In this document: positions 1-5,625 of the stretch, one piece after another
How the letters are laid out: every line of letters begins with the position of its first letter
Numbering within the stretch: the stretch's first letter is position 1
Source: Gammaproteobacteria bacterium
GTDB taxonomy: Bacteria > Pseudomonadota > Gammaproteobacteria > Chromatiales > Chromatiaceae
Reading direction: 5' to 3'
Length of the DNA: 7,893 nt
NCBI GenBank assembly: GCA_030594925.1
Contig: JAUVEG010000052.1
Location: 1 to 7,893 of the forward strand
Translations under genes and position numbers: made by a program
The notes under the pieces: model-generated
The model's input: only the letters and a program-made list of their open reading frames with translations
Database searches by the model: none
What the model was told of the DNA's origin: nothing

Positions 1-36
1 CGCTGGCCTCGGATTTTGGCGGGGTGAAAGAGGTGA

Positions 37-71
37 TACCCTCACCCCAGCCCTCTCCCGGAGGGAGAGGG
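37..71. repeat. Dispersed intergenic hairpin repeat, CCCTCTCCC type
   Basis: CCCTCTCCC at 51-59 pairs perfectly with GGGAGAGGG at 63-71 around a 3-nt loop. It is preceded by CCCTCACCCCAG (39-50). Motifs of this form are common as dispersed noncoding repeats in proteobacterial genomes. A degenerate copy in the opposite orientation lies at 5626-5648 and matches 18 of 23 positions with the reverse complement of 37-59. There is no T-tract after the stem in either direction, so I do not call it an intrinsic terminator, although it sits just past the thioredoxin stop codon. Confidence 0.6.
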
Positions 72-80
72 AGCACGTCC

Positions 81-110
81 GTGTATTCTGTGTATTCCGT
101 GGTTAAAACA
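81..110. repeat. Tandem 9-mer followed by GTGGTTAAAA motif
   Basis: GTGTATTCT (81-89) is followed directly by GTGTATTCC (90-98) and then GTGGTTAAAACA (99-110). The right part resembles the right arm of the repeat at 4768-4812 (18 of 21 positions match between 90-110 and 4798-4818), so the two loci probably carry members of one dispersed repeat family. No coding function is seen. Confidence 0.55.
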
Positions 111-112
111 GA

Positions 113-484
113 TCAGGCGTTTTTGGTCTGCTCTTCTGCGATCTGCTCACGCACCTTGGCCATATCGAGGTCGGATGCGCGTTCGACGATATCTTTGAAC
201 GCCGGTTCGGGAAGCGCGCCGGCCTCGCTATAGATGATGATCTGTTCACGAAACATCATCAGGGTGGGAATGGAGCGAATCTGGAAGTGAGCGGCGATCC
301 CCTGCTCCTCTTCGGTATTGACTTTTCCAAAAACGATATCAGGGAACTCTGCAGAGATCTTCTCATAGGTTGGCGCAAAGGATTTGCAGGGACCACACCA
401 CTGCGCCCAGAAATCGACAATGACAAAATCATTGCCATTGATAGTCGCTTCAAAATTCTCTTCGCTCAGTTCAATAACCGCCAT
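113..484 (-). CDS. Thioredoxin (thioredoxin-fold disulfide reductase)
   Basis: This is a 123-residue cytoplasmic thioredoxin with no signal peptide. The fold is recognisable: beta strand VIVDFWA (21-27), active site WCGPCK at 29-34 with the redox cysteines C30 and C33, and the cis-proline loop SIPT (71-74, P73). Thioredoxins reduce protein disulfides and are recharged by thioredoxin reductase. An Asp/Glu/Lys-rich C-terminal tail of roughly 20 residues makes it slightly longer than the usual ~108 residues. I chose the ATG at 484 because it is preceded by a purine-rich GAGAGAGA stretch and because MAVIELSEENF is a typical thioredoxin start. An in-frame ATG at 523 would add 13 non-conserved residues and begin next to the terminator hairpin. 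It is the last of five minus-strand genes and is separated from the gene before it by that terminator. Which paralogue it is (TrxA or a secondary thioredoxin) cannot be decided, so I give no symbol. Confidence 0.95.
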   Translation of the reverse strand: MAVIELSEENFEATINGNDFVIVDFWAQWCGPCKSFAPTYEKISAEFPDIVFGKVNTEEEQGIAAHFQIRSIPTLMMFREQIIIYSEAGALPEPAFKDIVERASDLDMAKVREQIAEEQTKNA

Positions 485-524
485 AGTCTCTCTCTTTTTG
501 GAATTGCGTGTACCTGTCAACAAA

Positions 525-552
525 GCAAAACCCCGGCATAGCGGGGTTTTGC
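525..552 (-). terminator. Intrinsic terminator after the small ORF
   Basis: An 11-bp perfect stem, GCAAAACCCCG (525-535) with CGGGGTTTTGC (542-552), encloses a 6-nt loop. Read on the minus strand, the GC-rich core is followed by TTTTGCTTTG. It lies 32 nt past the stop codon of the gene at 584-775 and 40 nt before the thioredoxin start. The symmetrical A/T flanks mean it could also act on the plus strand, but no plus-strand gene feeds into it. Confidence 0.8.
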
Positions 553-583
553 ATCAGACAACGAACCAGGTTAACGCTGAAAT

Positions 584-775
584 TCAGGTCCAGTTGGAAA
601 AATTATCGTTGCTTTTCCCTTCACCATCGGTGTACCCAGCCTCATAAGCTTCTGTTACACGCTGCTCTTCACGCTTGGGGTTTTGAAGAAAACCTGCCTG
701 CCAACCCTGAATGTACTCCTCATTAACACCCATTCCTTCCATCTTGGTTACAGCATCATAATAGCTCTGGTTCAT
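584..775 (-). CDS. Small protein of unknown function (63 aa)
   Basis: This is a 63-residue soluble, acidic protein with no signal peptide or membrane segment. I cannot name a function. It looks real for four reasons: a Shine-Dalgarno GGAG sits 9 nt before the ATG, a plausible promoter lies about 100 nt upstream, an intrinsic terminator follows the stop by 32 nt, and the composition is not that of a random frame. It has two related aromatic/glycine motifs, YIQGWQAGF (residues 21-29) and AYEAGYTDG (43-51), joined by a charged linker (QNPKREEQRV). This suggests two short helices of similar design. The arrangement faintly recalls ribosome modulation factor-like small proteins, with their GxxxG helices rich in aromatics, but the similarity is too weak to transfer the function. 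From memory, similar short proteins occur in other gammaproteobacteria, which I cannot verify here. It is flanked by tcdA upstream and thioredoxin downstream on the same strand. Confidence 0.75.
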   Translation of the reverse strand: MNQSYYDAVTKMEGMGVNEEYIQGWQAGFLQNPKREEQRVTEAYEAGYTDGEGKSNDNFSNWT

Positions 776-878
776 AATCCAGTTCTCCGAATTAAATCGT
801 CACAAATAAACATGAGGCCATGCCGGGCACATGACCATGAAAAATACAGACGCAGGAACACTCTCTGCGAATCTGATT

Positions 879-908
879 AGAATACTTGGTTTTACTAATA
901 AATGCCAA
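879..908 (-). promoter_or_regulatory. Putative sigma-70 promoter for the small ORF
   Basis: On the minus strand TTGGCA (908-903, 5 of 6 to TTGACA) is followed after 18 nt by TATTCT (884-879, 4 of 6 to TATAAT). Transcription would start near 872 and give a leader of about 95 nt before the ATG at 775. A perfect 12-bp palindrome, TTTTGATCAAAA (912-923), lies 3 nt upstream of the -35 box and could be an operator. This is inferred from sequence alone. Confidence 0.45.
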
Positions 909-944
909 TATTTTTGATCAAAATGGATTGATGAATCGCAATTT

Positions 945-962
945 CCATGATTGGCATCATGG
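945..962. repeat. Inverted repeat downstream of tcdA
   Basis: CCATGAT (945-951) and ATCATGG (956-962) form a perfect 7-bp inverted repeat with loop TGGC. It begins 11 nt after the tcdA stop codon. There is no T-tract behind it on the minus strand (AAATTGCG follows), so it is at best a weak terminator, an mRNA 3'-end stabiliser or a protein-binding site. Confidence 0.4.
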
Positions 963-973
963 TAATCAACAGA

Positions 974-1774
974 TCATTCAGAAATAGCGGGAGAGACTAC
1001 CTCCTCGACCCTGGATCCTCGCTCCTCACGCCTGCACAACGACTCCAGAACCCTGGAGACGGCAAACAGTCCCGCCGTCGCTGTCACATGCGTCACCGAC
1101 CCCAGTCCACCGCAGTTGAGGCCGCTCCCCTCCCCTCCTTTCACCTCCTCCATTGAATAGACAGCCGGTACACAGAAGCGCCGCTTGAGATTACGGGGAA
1201 AACCATATTGCTGGCGCAACTCCTTGCGTGTTCGCGACAGCAACACATCTTTATGTGTGCGACTGAGATCAGCAATCTGCAGCTTTGTCGGATCACTCTT
1301 GCCACCGGCGCCGCCAACGGTAACTACAGCAATCTTTTTGCGCCGGCACCAGGCGATGAGAGCCGCTTTTTGGCGGAAATTGTCGATACAGTCGATGACT
1401 GCGTCAAAAGCCGTATCGAGGAGATCATCGAGGTTTTCCGGCGTCACGAACTCTTCATGCAGGATGACCCTGCATGCAGGATTGATGTCATTGATGCGTT
1501 GCTGCGATACCTCTACCTTGGCTTTTCCCTGTGTGCTTCGCAGTGCGACAAGCTGGCGGTTGATATTCGAAACAGAGACATGATCCATATCGACCAGCGT
1601 TATCGTTCCAATACCGCTGCGCGCCAGTGCTTCAGCAACCCAGGAGCCAACCCCGCCAATGCCGACCACACACACATGTGAGCGTTGAAAGCGCTCCACG
1701 CCCGCATCACCGTAGAGTCGGGCCACCCCCCCGAAACTGCGTTGATAGTCACTATTCGGCCCGGAAAAACTCAT
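974..1774 (-). CDS. tcdA: tRNA threonylcarbamoyladenosine dehydratase TcdA (CsdL/YgdL)
   Basis: This is a 266-residue E1-like (ThiF/MoeB superfamily) enzyme. TcdA uses ATP to cyclise t6A at position 37 of ANN-decoding tRNAs to ct6A, acting in the cytoplasm. Diagnostic stretches are the N-terminal FGGVARLYGDAG (14-25), the nucleotide-binding loop VVGIGGVGSW (36-45), VDMDHVSVSNINRQ (61-74), FVTPENLDDLL, VIDCIDNFRQKAALIAWC and TVGGAGGKSDPTKLQIADL. The conserved C-terminal GLGSVTHVTATAGLFAVS is also present. The length matches E. coli TcdA (about 268). The ATG at 1774 is the only reasonable start, since TAG occurs in frame two codons before it. Oddly, the Shine-Dalgarno-like AGGAG touches the ATG with no spacer. 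The gene follows gspB after 144 nt holding a repeat element. In E. coli, tcdA lies beside csdA/csdE, which are not seen here. Confidence 0.95.
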   Translation of the reverse strand: MSFSGPNSDYQRSFGGVARLYGDAGVERFQRSHVCVVGIGGVGSWVAEALARSGIGTITLVDMDHVSVSNINRQLVALRSTQGKAKVEVSQQRINDINPACRVILHEEFVTPENLDDLLDTAFDAVIDCIDNFRQKAALIAWCRRKKIAVVTVGGAGGKSDPTKLQIADLSRTHKDVLLSRTRKELRQQYGFPRNLKRRFCVPAVYSMEEVKGGEGSGLNCGGLGSVTHVTATAGLFAVSRVLESLCRREERGSRVEEVVSPAISE

Positions 1775-1791
1775 CTCCTACACAACAAACT

Positions 1792-1870
1792 CGTCATTCC
1801 GGCGCAGGCTGTGATCCATGCTTGCCGGATATCGCCATTTTTCCGGATTCCGGCATTCGCCGGAATGACG
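1792..1870. repeat. 79-bp palindromic repeat element (CGTCATTCCGGCG ends)
   Basis: The element is bounded by a perfect 13-bp terminal inverted repeat, CGTCATTCCGGCG (1792-1804) and CGCCGGAATGACG (1858-1870). Further CCGGAT/ATTCCGG pairs in the interior would fold it into a long imperfect hairpin. Elements with these termini are widespread dispersed intergenic repeats, possibly MITE-derived, in many proteobacteria. It sits between gspB and tcdA, with its end only 17 nt from the tcdA start codon. There is no ORF inside and no clear target-site duplication. Confidence 0.75.
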
Positions 1871-1894
1871 GATAATTTCTCAGTAGGGCAGGAT

Positions 1895-1914
1895 GTGCTG
1901 AACTTGATCAGCAC
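1895..1914. repeat. Stem-loop after gspB
   Basis: GTGCTGA (1895-1901) pairs perfectly with TCAGCAC (1908-1914) around a 6-nt loop, beginning 4 nt past the gspB stop codon. No T-run follows on the minus strand (ATCCTGCCC), so it is not a canonical intrinsic terminator. It could stabilise the 3' end of an exeA-gspB transcript or contribute to weak termination together with the element at 1792-1870. Confidence 0.4.
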
Positions 1915-1918
1915 TTCA

Positions 1919-2662
1919 TCAATCCTGCGCAGTTAACAGAAACGACTGCTGATTCCATTGCATCACCGCACCCCGGGGAACGATGCGAACAACTTTTAGA
2001 CCGCTTTTCAAGCGATCACCCTCCTCATATTCGCGGTTGTTGATATAGACCATGCGTCTGCTGATGTCGGAGGAGTAGACATGAAAATCAAGGTGTAGAG
2101 GCTGCACCTTGCGGATGAAATCCGCAGGGAAAGTTGAGAGCGCAGCGGGAATTGCATCCCGTTTGAGAGCTTCAGGTATGGGTTTGGGTTTGGCCTTCGG
2201 CTTGATCGTCGATTTAGGCGGTGTTGCTGACTCAGGCTTTTGCGGCAGGCTTCGTTTTACCACTTTCGGCCGCTCAGCAACCGGAGGGAGTTGGAGTAGA
2301 GCCGGGACTTCAGTCCCGATGAGAGGCGGAGTGGATTGCGTCGGATCAGGTTCAGGAGTCGATGTCTGCTGAAGCTCTTTTATAGGTGCCTCTGCCCGCC
2401 TCTTTTGCACTACCTGCGGCTTTGCAACTGCAGGAGTCGCCGCTCCCTGAGTCACTGTTCGGGATGGAAATATCGTCTCCCGATAGATAAAGACAACGGC
2501 TGTTGCAATCACGACAAGCAGCATGATCAGGATCGGCAGATAGGCGACCCGCTTTTTTCGCGTCACACCCGCTCGCGGCGTCACAATCAGCGGAAGCACG
2601 GAGTCCGAGGCGCCATGACGTTCATGTTCAGATTTCCGCAATGCGTCGAGTATCAGCGACAC
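1919..2662 (-). CDS. gspB: Type II secretion accessory protein GspB (ExeB-like)
   Basis: This is a 247-residue bitopic inner-membrane protein. The order is a short cytoplasmic N-terminus with the family signature MSLILDALRKSEHER (1-15), a transmembrane helix at about 40-60 (YLPILIMLLVVIATAVVFIY), a periplasmic Pro/Lys/Ala-rich linker (about 70-175), and a globular C-terminal GspB domain (about 185-245) containing LDFHVYSSDISRRMVYINN and EEGDRLKSGLKVVRI. In Aeromonas, ExeB binds ExeA, and the complex helps the secretin ExeD/GspD assemble in the outer membrane through peptidoglycan. The start is a GTG at 2662, only 2 nt after the exeA TAA. AGGTGAG inside the end of exeA supplies the ribosome-binding site 9 nt upstream, so translation is probably coupled. 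No other type II secretion gene lies in the window. Confidence 0.93.
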   Translation of the reverse strand: MSLILDALRKSEHERHGASDSVLPLIVTPRAGVTRKKRVAYLPILIMLLVVIATAVVFIYRETIFPSRTVTQGAATPAVAKPQVVQKRRAEAPIKELQQTSTPEPDPTQSTPPLIGTEVPALLQLPPVAERPKVVKRSLPQKPESATPPKSTIKPKAKPKPIPEALKRDAIPAALSTFPADFIRKVQPLHLDFHVYSSDISRRMVYINNREYEEGDRLKSGLKVVRIVPRGAVMQWNQQSFLLTAQD

Positions 2663-2664
2663 CT

Positions 2665-4620
2665 TTATCCACTCACCTTGAGACGTGGCCCGCTATCCGC
2701 TGGAGAGGCTGAATTAAGACGGATGATGGTTTGCTCGCCAACCATCGCATCCGGCGCGAGGTGCTTGCTTTCCTGAAAAAAACGCACTGCCTCGGCCAGC
2801 GGCTCATCAAAAAGATCCTCGCCATTCTCAGTTGCCACCTCCTCTCCGTTAATCTCCCTGAGACGCTCACGCAGCCACTCAATTTGTTCTCCACTGTCAC
2901 CGGGGAGCATTGCAGCGCTGAAACCCATTGGCGGCTCCTGCCAGATCAACTCAAACTCGCCAAACCAGCGGGCACTCAACTCTTTATAGGGGAAATGATG
3001 CACCTCTGATTTAAAGCGTATCACCACAGATTCCTCATTGCTTCCCAACAGCGTCACATAGTGAGAACGCTGATCACCCAGATGCAGCTGCAAAACCACC
3101 GGGCGATTGATCTCGTTGATCATGGCCCAGCTGCCGCTCATTTTCAGGCATCGCAGACCATACTCTGCAATCGATCGGCAGGGATCGCTGCGCACATCGA
3201 CATCCACGTTCCACACTGAAATCAGCTCCTTCAGCGCATTCTCCCTGGAAGTCTCTTCGCTATGATCATAAATCCACTCATCAAGAGTAATGGTCTGTTT
3301 GCTGCTCTCTTCTGCACTCTTCTCTGCACTCTTCGTCTCAGTCCCGGTCACTTGATCGCTGACGAGCTTCCCGGCATGCTCTTCTTCCTGGCCAACTTGC
3401 GGCTGAAGAGCACCCTCCCCGGTTCCCGGCGCCGATGACGGCTGTGTCGATGAGACCTCAGCAGTCGCTTGCACAGCCGGGGCTTCAGCAGTTGCCGGGT
3501 GAGTCATCGAATCTCCCGTTTGCGGCGCTGACACCTGCTCCGCAGCCTCCTCCGGCACATAGGGCGCGCTGACACCATTACTGATCAAAACAGGCGTGTC
3601 ATCCACCACAGCCTGTTGTGCAACAGGCTCCTCATCAACAGCTGCAGCCGGAGATTGACTCTCTGCTTCCGGCTGATATGTCATCGACTGCTGCAGCGCG
3701 AGATCGTTTGCCGTCGGGAGAGATTCCCGCCAAAGATAGAAGATCCCCGCGACAGCCAGGATCACGACCGCAGCAGTAACGCCCCATAGCCAGCCAAAGT
3801 GACTCTCGTTGTTACTGGCCAGCACCTGTTTAGACGCCTCTCGCACCATTTTTTTGTCAACCTGACGCTTCTCCCCGGCGTAGGCGGCCAGCAATGCCTT
3901 GTCAGCCAGCTCATTGACCAGGCGCGGCACGCCGCCTGAAGCGTTGTAAATCGCACGCACTGCCGAGTCTGAAAAAATGGATTTCTGTGCGCCTGCTATG
4001 GTCAACCGGTGTATCAGGTAGTTGCGGACTTCCCGGATGCCAAGCGGTTCAAGATGAAAAACATCTGTAATGCGCTGCGCCAGCTGACGCATGTCTGTGC
4101 GCGCCAGCGTCTCGCGCAGCTCGGGCTGACCAATCAGTATGATCTGCAGCAGCTTTTCCCGTGTCGTTTCAAGATTGGTCAGCAGGCGAACCTGTTCCAG
4201 CACCTCGACCGACAGCGACTGCGCCTCGTCGATGACCAGAATGGTTCTACGGCCATCGAGATAGGCTGCAAGCAGATGTTTGTTGAGCGCATCGATCAAC
4301 AGCTTCAGGCTTGCCTTGTCGGCATCATAGGGGATCTTCAGCTCGTCACAAACCGTGGCGACAAACTGCAGCGGCGAGAGCATCGGATTGAACACCAGCG
4401 CCAGATCGATATGCTCCGGCAACTGCTGCACCATGGTGCGCAGCAGCGTTGTCTTGCCGGTGCCGACCTCTCCGGTCATCAGCGTAAATCCACCACCCTC
4501 CTGCACACCGAACAACAGATGCGCAAGCGCATCTTCATGTGCGTCACTGAGATAGATATAGCGGGGATCGGGGGCGATACTGAAAGGTTTCTCTTTCAGA
4601 CCAAAATAGGACTCATACAT
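2665..4620 (-). CDS. exeA: ExeA/GspA-type AAA ATPase with C39-like and peptidoglycan-binding domains
   Basis: This 651-residue inner-membrane ATPase probably works with GspB to place the type II secretin through the cell wall. Domains in order: N-terminal MYESYFGLKEKPFSIAPDPR, typical of ExeA; an AAA domain with Walker A GEVGTGKT (50-57), Walker B TILVIDEAQ (126-134), sensor-1-like ILIGQPELRE (161-170), a candidate arginine finger at R183 and sensor-2-like GVPRLVNELAD (230-240). A transmembrane helix follows at about 277-297, then a Glu/Ala/Pro/Ser-rich periplasmic linker (about 300-440). Next is a C39-peptidase-like domain (about 465-560), then a peptidoglycan-binding domain (about 573-637; FDEPLAEAVRFFQ, DAMVGEQTIIRL). 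The C39-like part looks catalytically dead: EYGLRCL (486-492) has Tyr where the family has the nucleophilic Cys. The ATG at 4620 has a poor Shine-Dalgarno, but the family N-terminus begins exactly there. Mono-domain AAA relatives also occur in polysaccharide export (XrtA loci); the gspB partner argues for the secretion role. Confidence 0.93.
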   Translation of the reverse strand: MYESYFGLKEKPFSIAPDPRYIYLSDAHEDALAHLLFGVQEGGGFTLMTGEVGTGKTTLLRTMVQQLPEHIDLALVFNPMLSPLQFVATVCDELKIPYDADKASLKLLIDALNKHLLAAYLDGRRTILVIDEAQSLSVEVLEQVRLLTNLETTREKLLQIILIGQPELRETLARTDMRQLAQRITDVFHLEPLGIREVRNYLIHRLTIAGAQKSIFSDSAVRAIYNASGGVPRLVNELADKALLAAYAGEKRQVDKKMVREASKQVLASNNESHFGWLWGVTAAVVILAVAGIFYLWRESLPTANDLALQQSMTYQPEAESQSPAAAVDEEPVAQQAVVDDTPVLISNGVSAPYVPEEAAEQVSAPQTGDSMTHPATAEAPAVQATAEVSSTQPSSAPGTGEGALQPQVGQEEEHAGKLVSDQVTGTETKSAEKSAEESSKQTITLDEWIYDHSEETSRENALKELISVWNVDVDVRSDPCRSIAEYGLRCLKMSGSWAMINEINRPVVLQLHLGDQRSHYVTLLGSNEESVVIRFKSEVHHFPYKELSARWFGEFELIWQEPPMGFSAAMLPGDSGEQIEWLRERLREINGEEVATENGEDLFDEPLAEAVRFFQESKHLAPDAMVGEQTIIRLNSASPADSGPRLKVSG

Positions 4621-4653
4621 CGGATAACGGATACTTCAGAAATTATCTTTTTA

Positions 4654-4662
4654 ATTATACCA
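4654..4662 (-). promoter_or_regulatory. Extended -10 promoter for exeA-gspB
   Basis: On the minus strand TGGTATAAT (4662-4654) is a perfect -10 hexamer with a TGn extension. No good -35 box is seen at the expected distance, which is usual for extended -10 promoters. Transcription would start near 4647, leaving a leader of about 27 nt to the exeA ATG. Confidence 0.6.
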
Positions 4663-4767
4663 GTTTACAGTGACACGGGATGTGGTGAGGAAAAGCACAC
4701 TGCCCGGAAGAACAGCATGGTAAAAATGTAACCCGCAGAACACACTGAATGCACGGAAAGAAAACAA

Positions 4768-4812
4768 AACCACGAAAATCACGGTCTATCTAATTTCGTG
4801 TTTTTCGTGGTT
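4768..4812. repeat. Inverted repeat with CACGAAAA / TTTTCGTGG arms
   Basis: AACCACGAAAATCACG (4768-4783) and CGTGTTTTTCGTGGTT (4797-4812) are inverted copies with one mismatch, separated by 13 nt. The right arm plus the following AAAAAA resembles 90-110, so this is probably another copy of a dispersed family. It lies upstream of the exeA promoter, in the spacer after cytochrome c4. No ORF is supported in the surrounding spacer (4621-4901). Confidence 0.6.
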
Positions 4813-4851
4813 AAAAAATGACGCAACTTGAGAAGGAATCACTAACAACCA

Positions 4852-4879
4852 AAAAAGGGCGGCAAATGCCGCCCTTTTT
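4852..4879 (-). terminator. Intrinsic terminator of the cytochrome c4 gene
   Basis: AAAAAGGGCGGCA (4852-4864) pairs perfectly with TGCCGCCCTTTTT (4867-4879). In practice this is a GGGCGGC/GCCGCCC stem with a 4-nt loop, followed on the minus strand by a T-run. It begins 22 nt past the stop codon of the cytochrome gene. The symmetry also allows termination on the plus strand. Confidence 0.88.
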
Positions 4880-4901
4880 ATTTTCGGTGATTAGCCGGTT
4901 A

Positions 4902-5507
4902 TCAGTGCAATCCCTGGATATAGCTGGCAACTGCCTTGATATCTGCGTCGCTCAAATTGCCGGCAACATCCTGCATCATGGTATTGACATCATTGGCGCG
5001 GCTGCCGTCACGAAATGCCTTCAGCTGTTTCTCGGCATAGACTGTGTGCTGGCCGGCAATCGCGGGAAAATTTGCCGCCGGATTGCCTGAGCCATTGGGA
5101 GCATGGCAGGAGGCGCAAGCGGCAATGTCTTTTTTGACATTGCCTGTGGTATAGAGCAGTTTTCCGGCTTCAACCAACGCCGGATCAGCCTCACCGCCCT
5201 TCAGTTTCTGGCCTGAAAAATAGGCCGCCAGGTTGTCCATATCCTCTTCAGTCAGAACCGCAACCTGCCCCAGCATGATCGGGTCTTTGCGCGCGGTACT
5301 CTTGAACTCTTTCAACTGCTTGACGATGTAATTCTCATGTTGTCCAGCCAGTTTTGGCCACAGAGGATTAACACTGTTACCATCAGCCATGTGACAGGCG
5401 GCGCAAACTGCCGATTTACTCTTACCAATAGCCGCATCACCTGCAAAAGCAGAGACAGCAGTCAAAGAGGCAGTAGCTACGACAGCAGAAATCAGTAATT
5501 TTTTCAT
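4902..5507 (-). CDS. Cytochrome c4 (periplasmic diheme cytochrome c)
   Basis: This 201-residue precursor has a Sec signal peptide (MKKLLISAVVATASLTAVSAFA, split about residue 22 before GDAA). The mature protein is two tandem class I cytochrome c domains, each with one heme: CAACH at 35-39 and CASCH at 131-135. Likely axial methionines are M78 (in DPIMLG) and one of M177/M178 (in NTMMQD). The paired conserved elements PKLAGQHENYIVKQLKEF and PAIAGQHTVYAEKQLKAF show the internal duplication typical of cytochrome c4, and the length fits. Cytochrome c4 carries electrons from the bc1 complex or other donors to terminal oxidases, often cbb3-type, in the periplasm or membrane-attached. It has its own promoter (extended -10 at 5563-5571) and terminator, so it is monocistronic. 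It is divergent from the S1-domain gene. A Shine-Dalgarno-like GAGGG lies 10 nt before the ATG. Confidence 0.95.
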   Translation of the reverse strand: MKKLLISAVVATASLTAVSAFAGDAAIGKSKSAVCAACHMADGNSVNPLWPKLAGQHENYIVKQLKEFKSTARKDPIMLGQVAVLTEEDMDNLAAYFSGQKLKGGEADPALVEAGKLLYTTGNVKKDIAACASCHAPNGSGNPAANFPAIAGQHTVYAEKQLKAFRDGSRANDVNTMMQDVAGNLSDADIKAVASYIQGLH

Positions 5508-5562
5508 GGTTAAAAAACCCTCAAAAAGCGAGTAAAACGTTCAGATCCCAAAATCGCCGGAC

Positions 5563-5571
5563 ATTATAACA
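5563..5571 (-). promoter_or_regulatory. Extended -10 promoter for cytochrome c4
   Basis: TGTTATAAT on the minus strand (5571-5563) is a consensus -10 with a TGn extension. There is no convincing -35 at 17 nt. The predicted leader is about 48 nt. This is the same promoter style as upstream of exeA. Confidence 0.6.
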
Positions 5572-5625
5572 CGGCAAAAAATTCAGGCTCGCTCAAAAAG
5601 AGTATGATTAACCCACGCTCCATCA

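Larger units (their letters stand above)
1..112. other. Edge region without a supportable gene
   Basis: This is the left margin, downstream of the thioredoxin gene. It holds a 9-bp hairpin (51-71) and a tandem repeat (81-98), both described separately. The reading frames crossing it either stop early (TGA at 25-27) or run on only as low-complexity Pro/Ser/Gly-rich translation of the repeat. The first ~35 bases could be the tail of a gene lying outside the window, but nothing here decides that. Confidence 0.5.

Noticed and set aside
51..71. Terminator for the thioredoxin gene
   Set aside because: The stem is strong but no T-tract follows on the minus strand, and the sequence belongs to a dispersed repeat family.
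24..233. Plus-strand frame beginning in the edge repeat
   Set aside because: The Pro/Ser/Gly-rich start is translation of the dispersed repeat, and the rest is antisense to thioredoxin.
485..523. N-terminal extension of thioredoxin from the ATG at 523
   Set aside because: The added 13 residues are not thioredoxin-like. The ATG lies 2 nt from the terminator hairpin, and the ATG at 484 has a purine-rich leader and the family N-terminus.
1208..1681. Plus-strand frame of 157 codons opposite tcdA
   Set aside because: The minus strand carries an intact, strongly conserved TcdA. The overlapping frame shows nothing recognisable.
2336..2776. Plus-strand open frame of 146 codons
   Set aside because: It is antisense to the gspB N-terminus and the exeA C-terminus. 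The Arg/Cys/Ser-rich translation has no family character.
4009..4731. Long plus-strand open frame (240 codons)
   Set aside because: It lies antisense to the conserved AAA domain of exeA. Its translation has no recognisable motif and is rich in Gln/Arg/His, as expected from a shadow frame.
4621..4901. Hidden small gene or RNA in the spacer between cytochrome c4 and exeA
   Set aside because: The spacer is accounted for by the exeA promoter, the inverted repeat and the cytochrome terminator. No frame with a ribosome-binding site and protein-like composition was seen.
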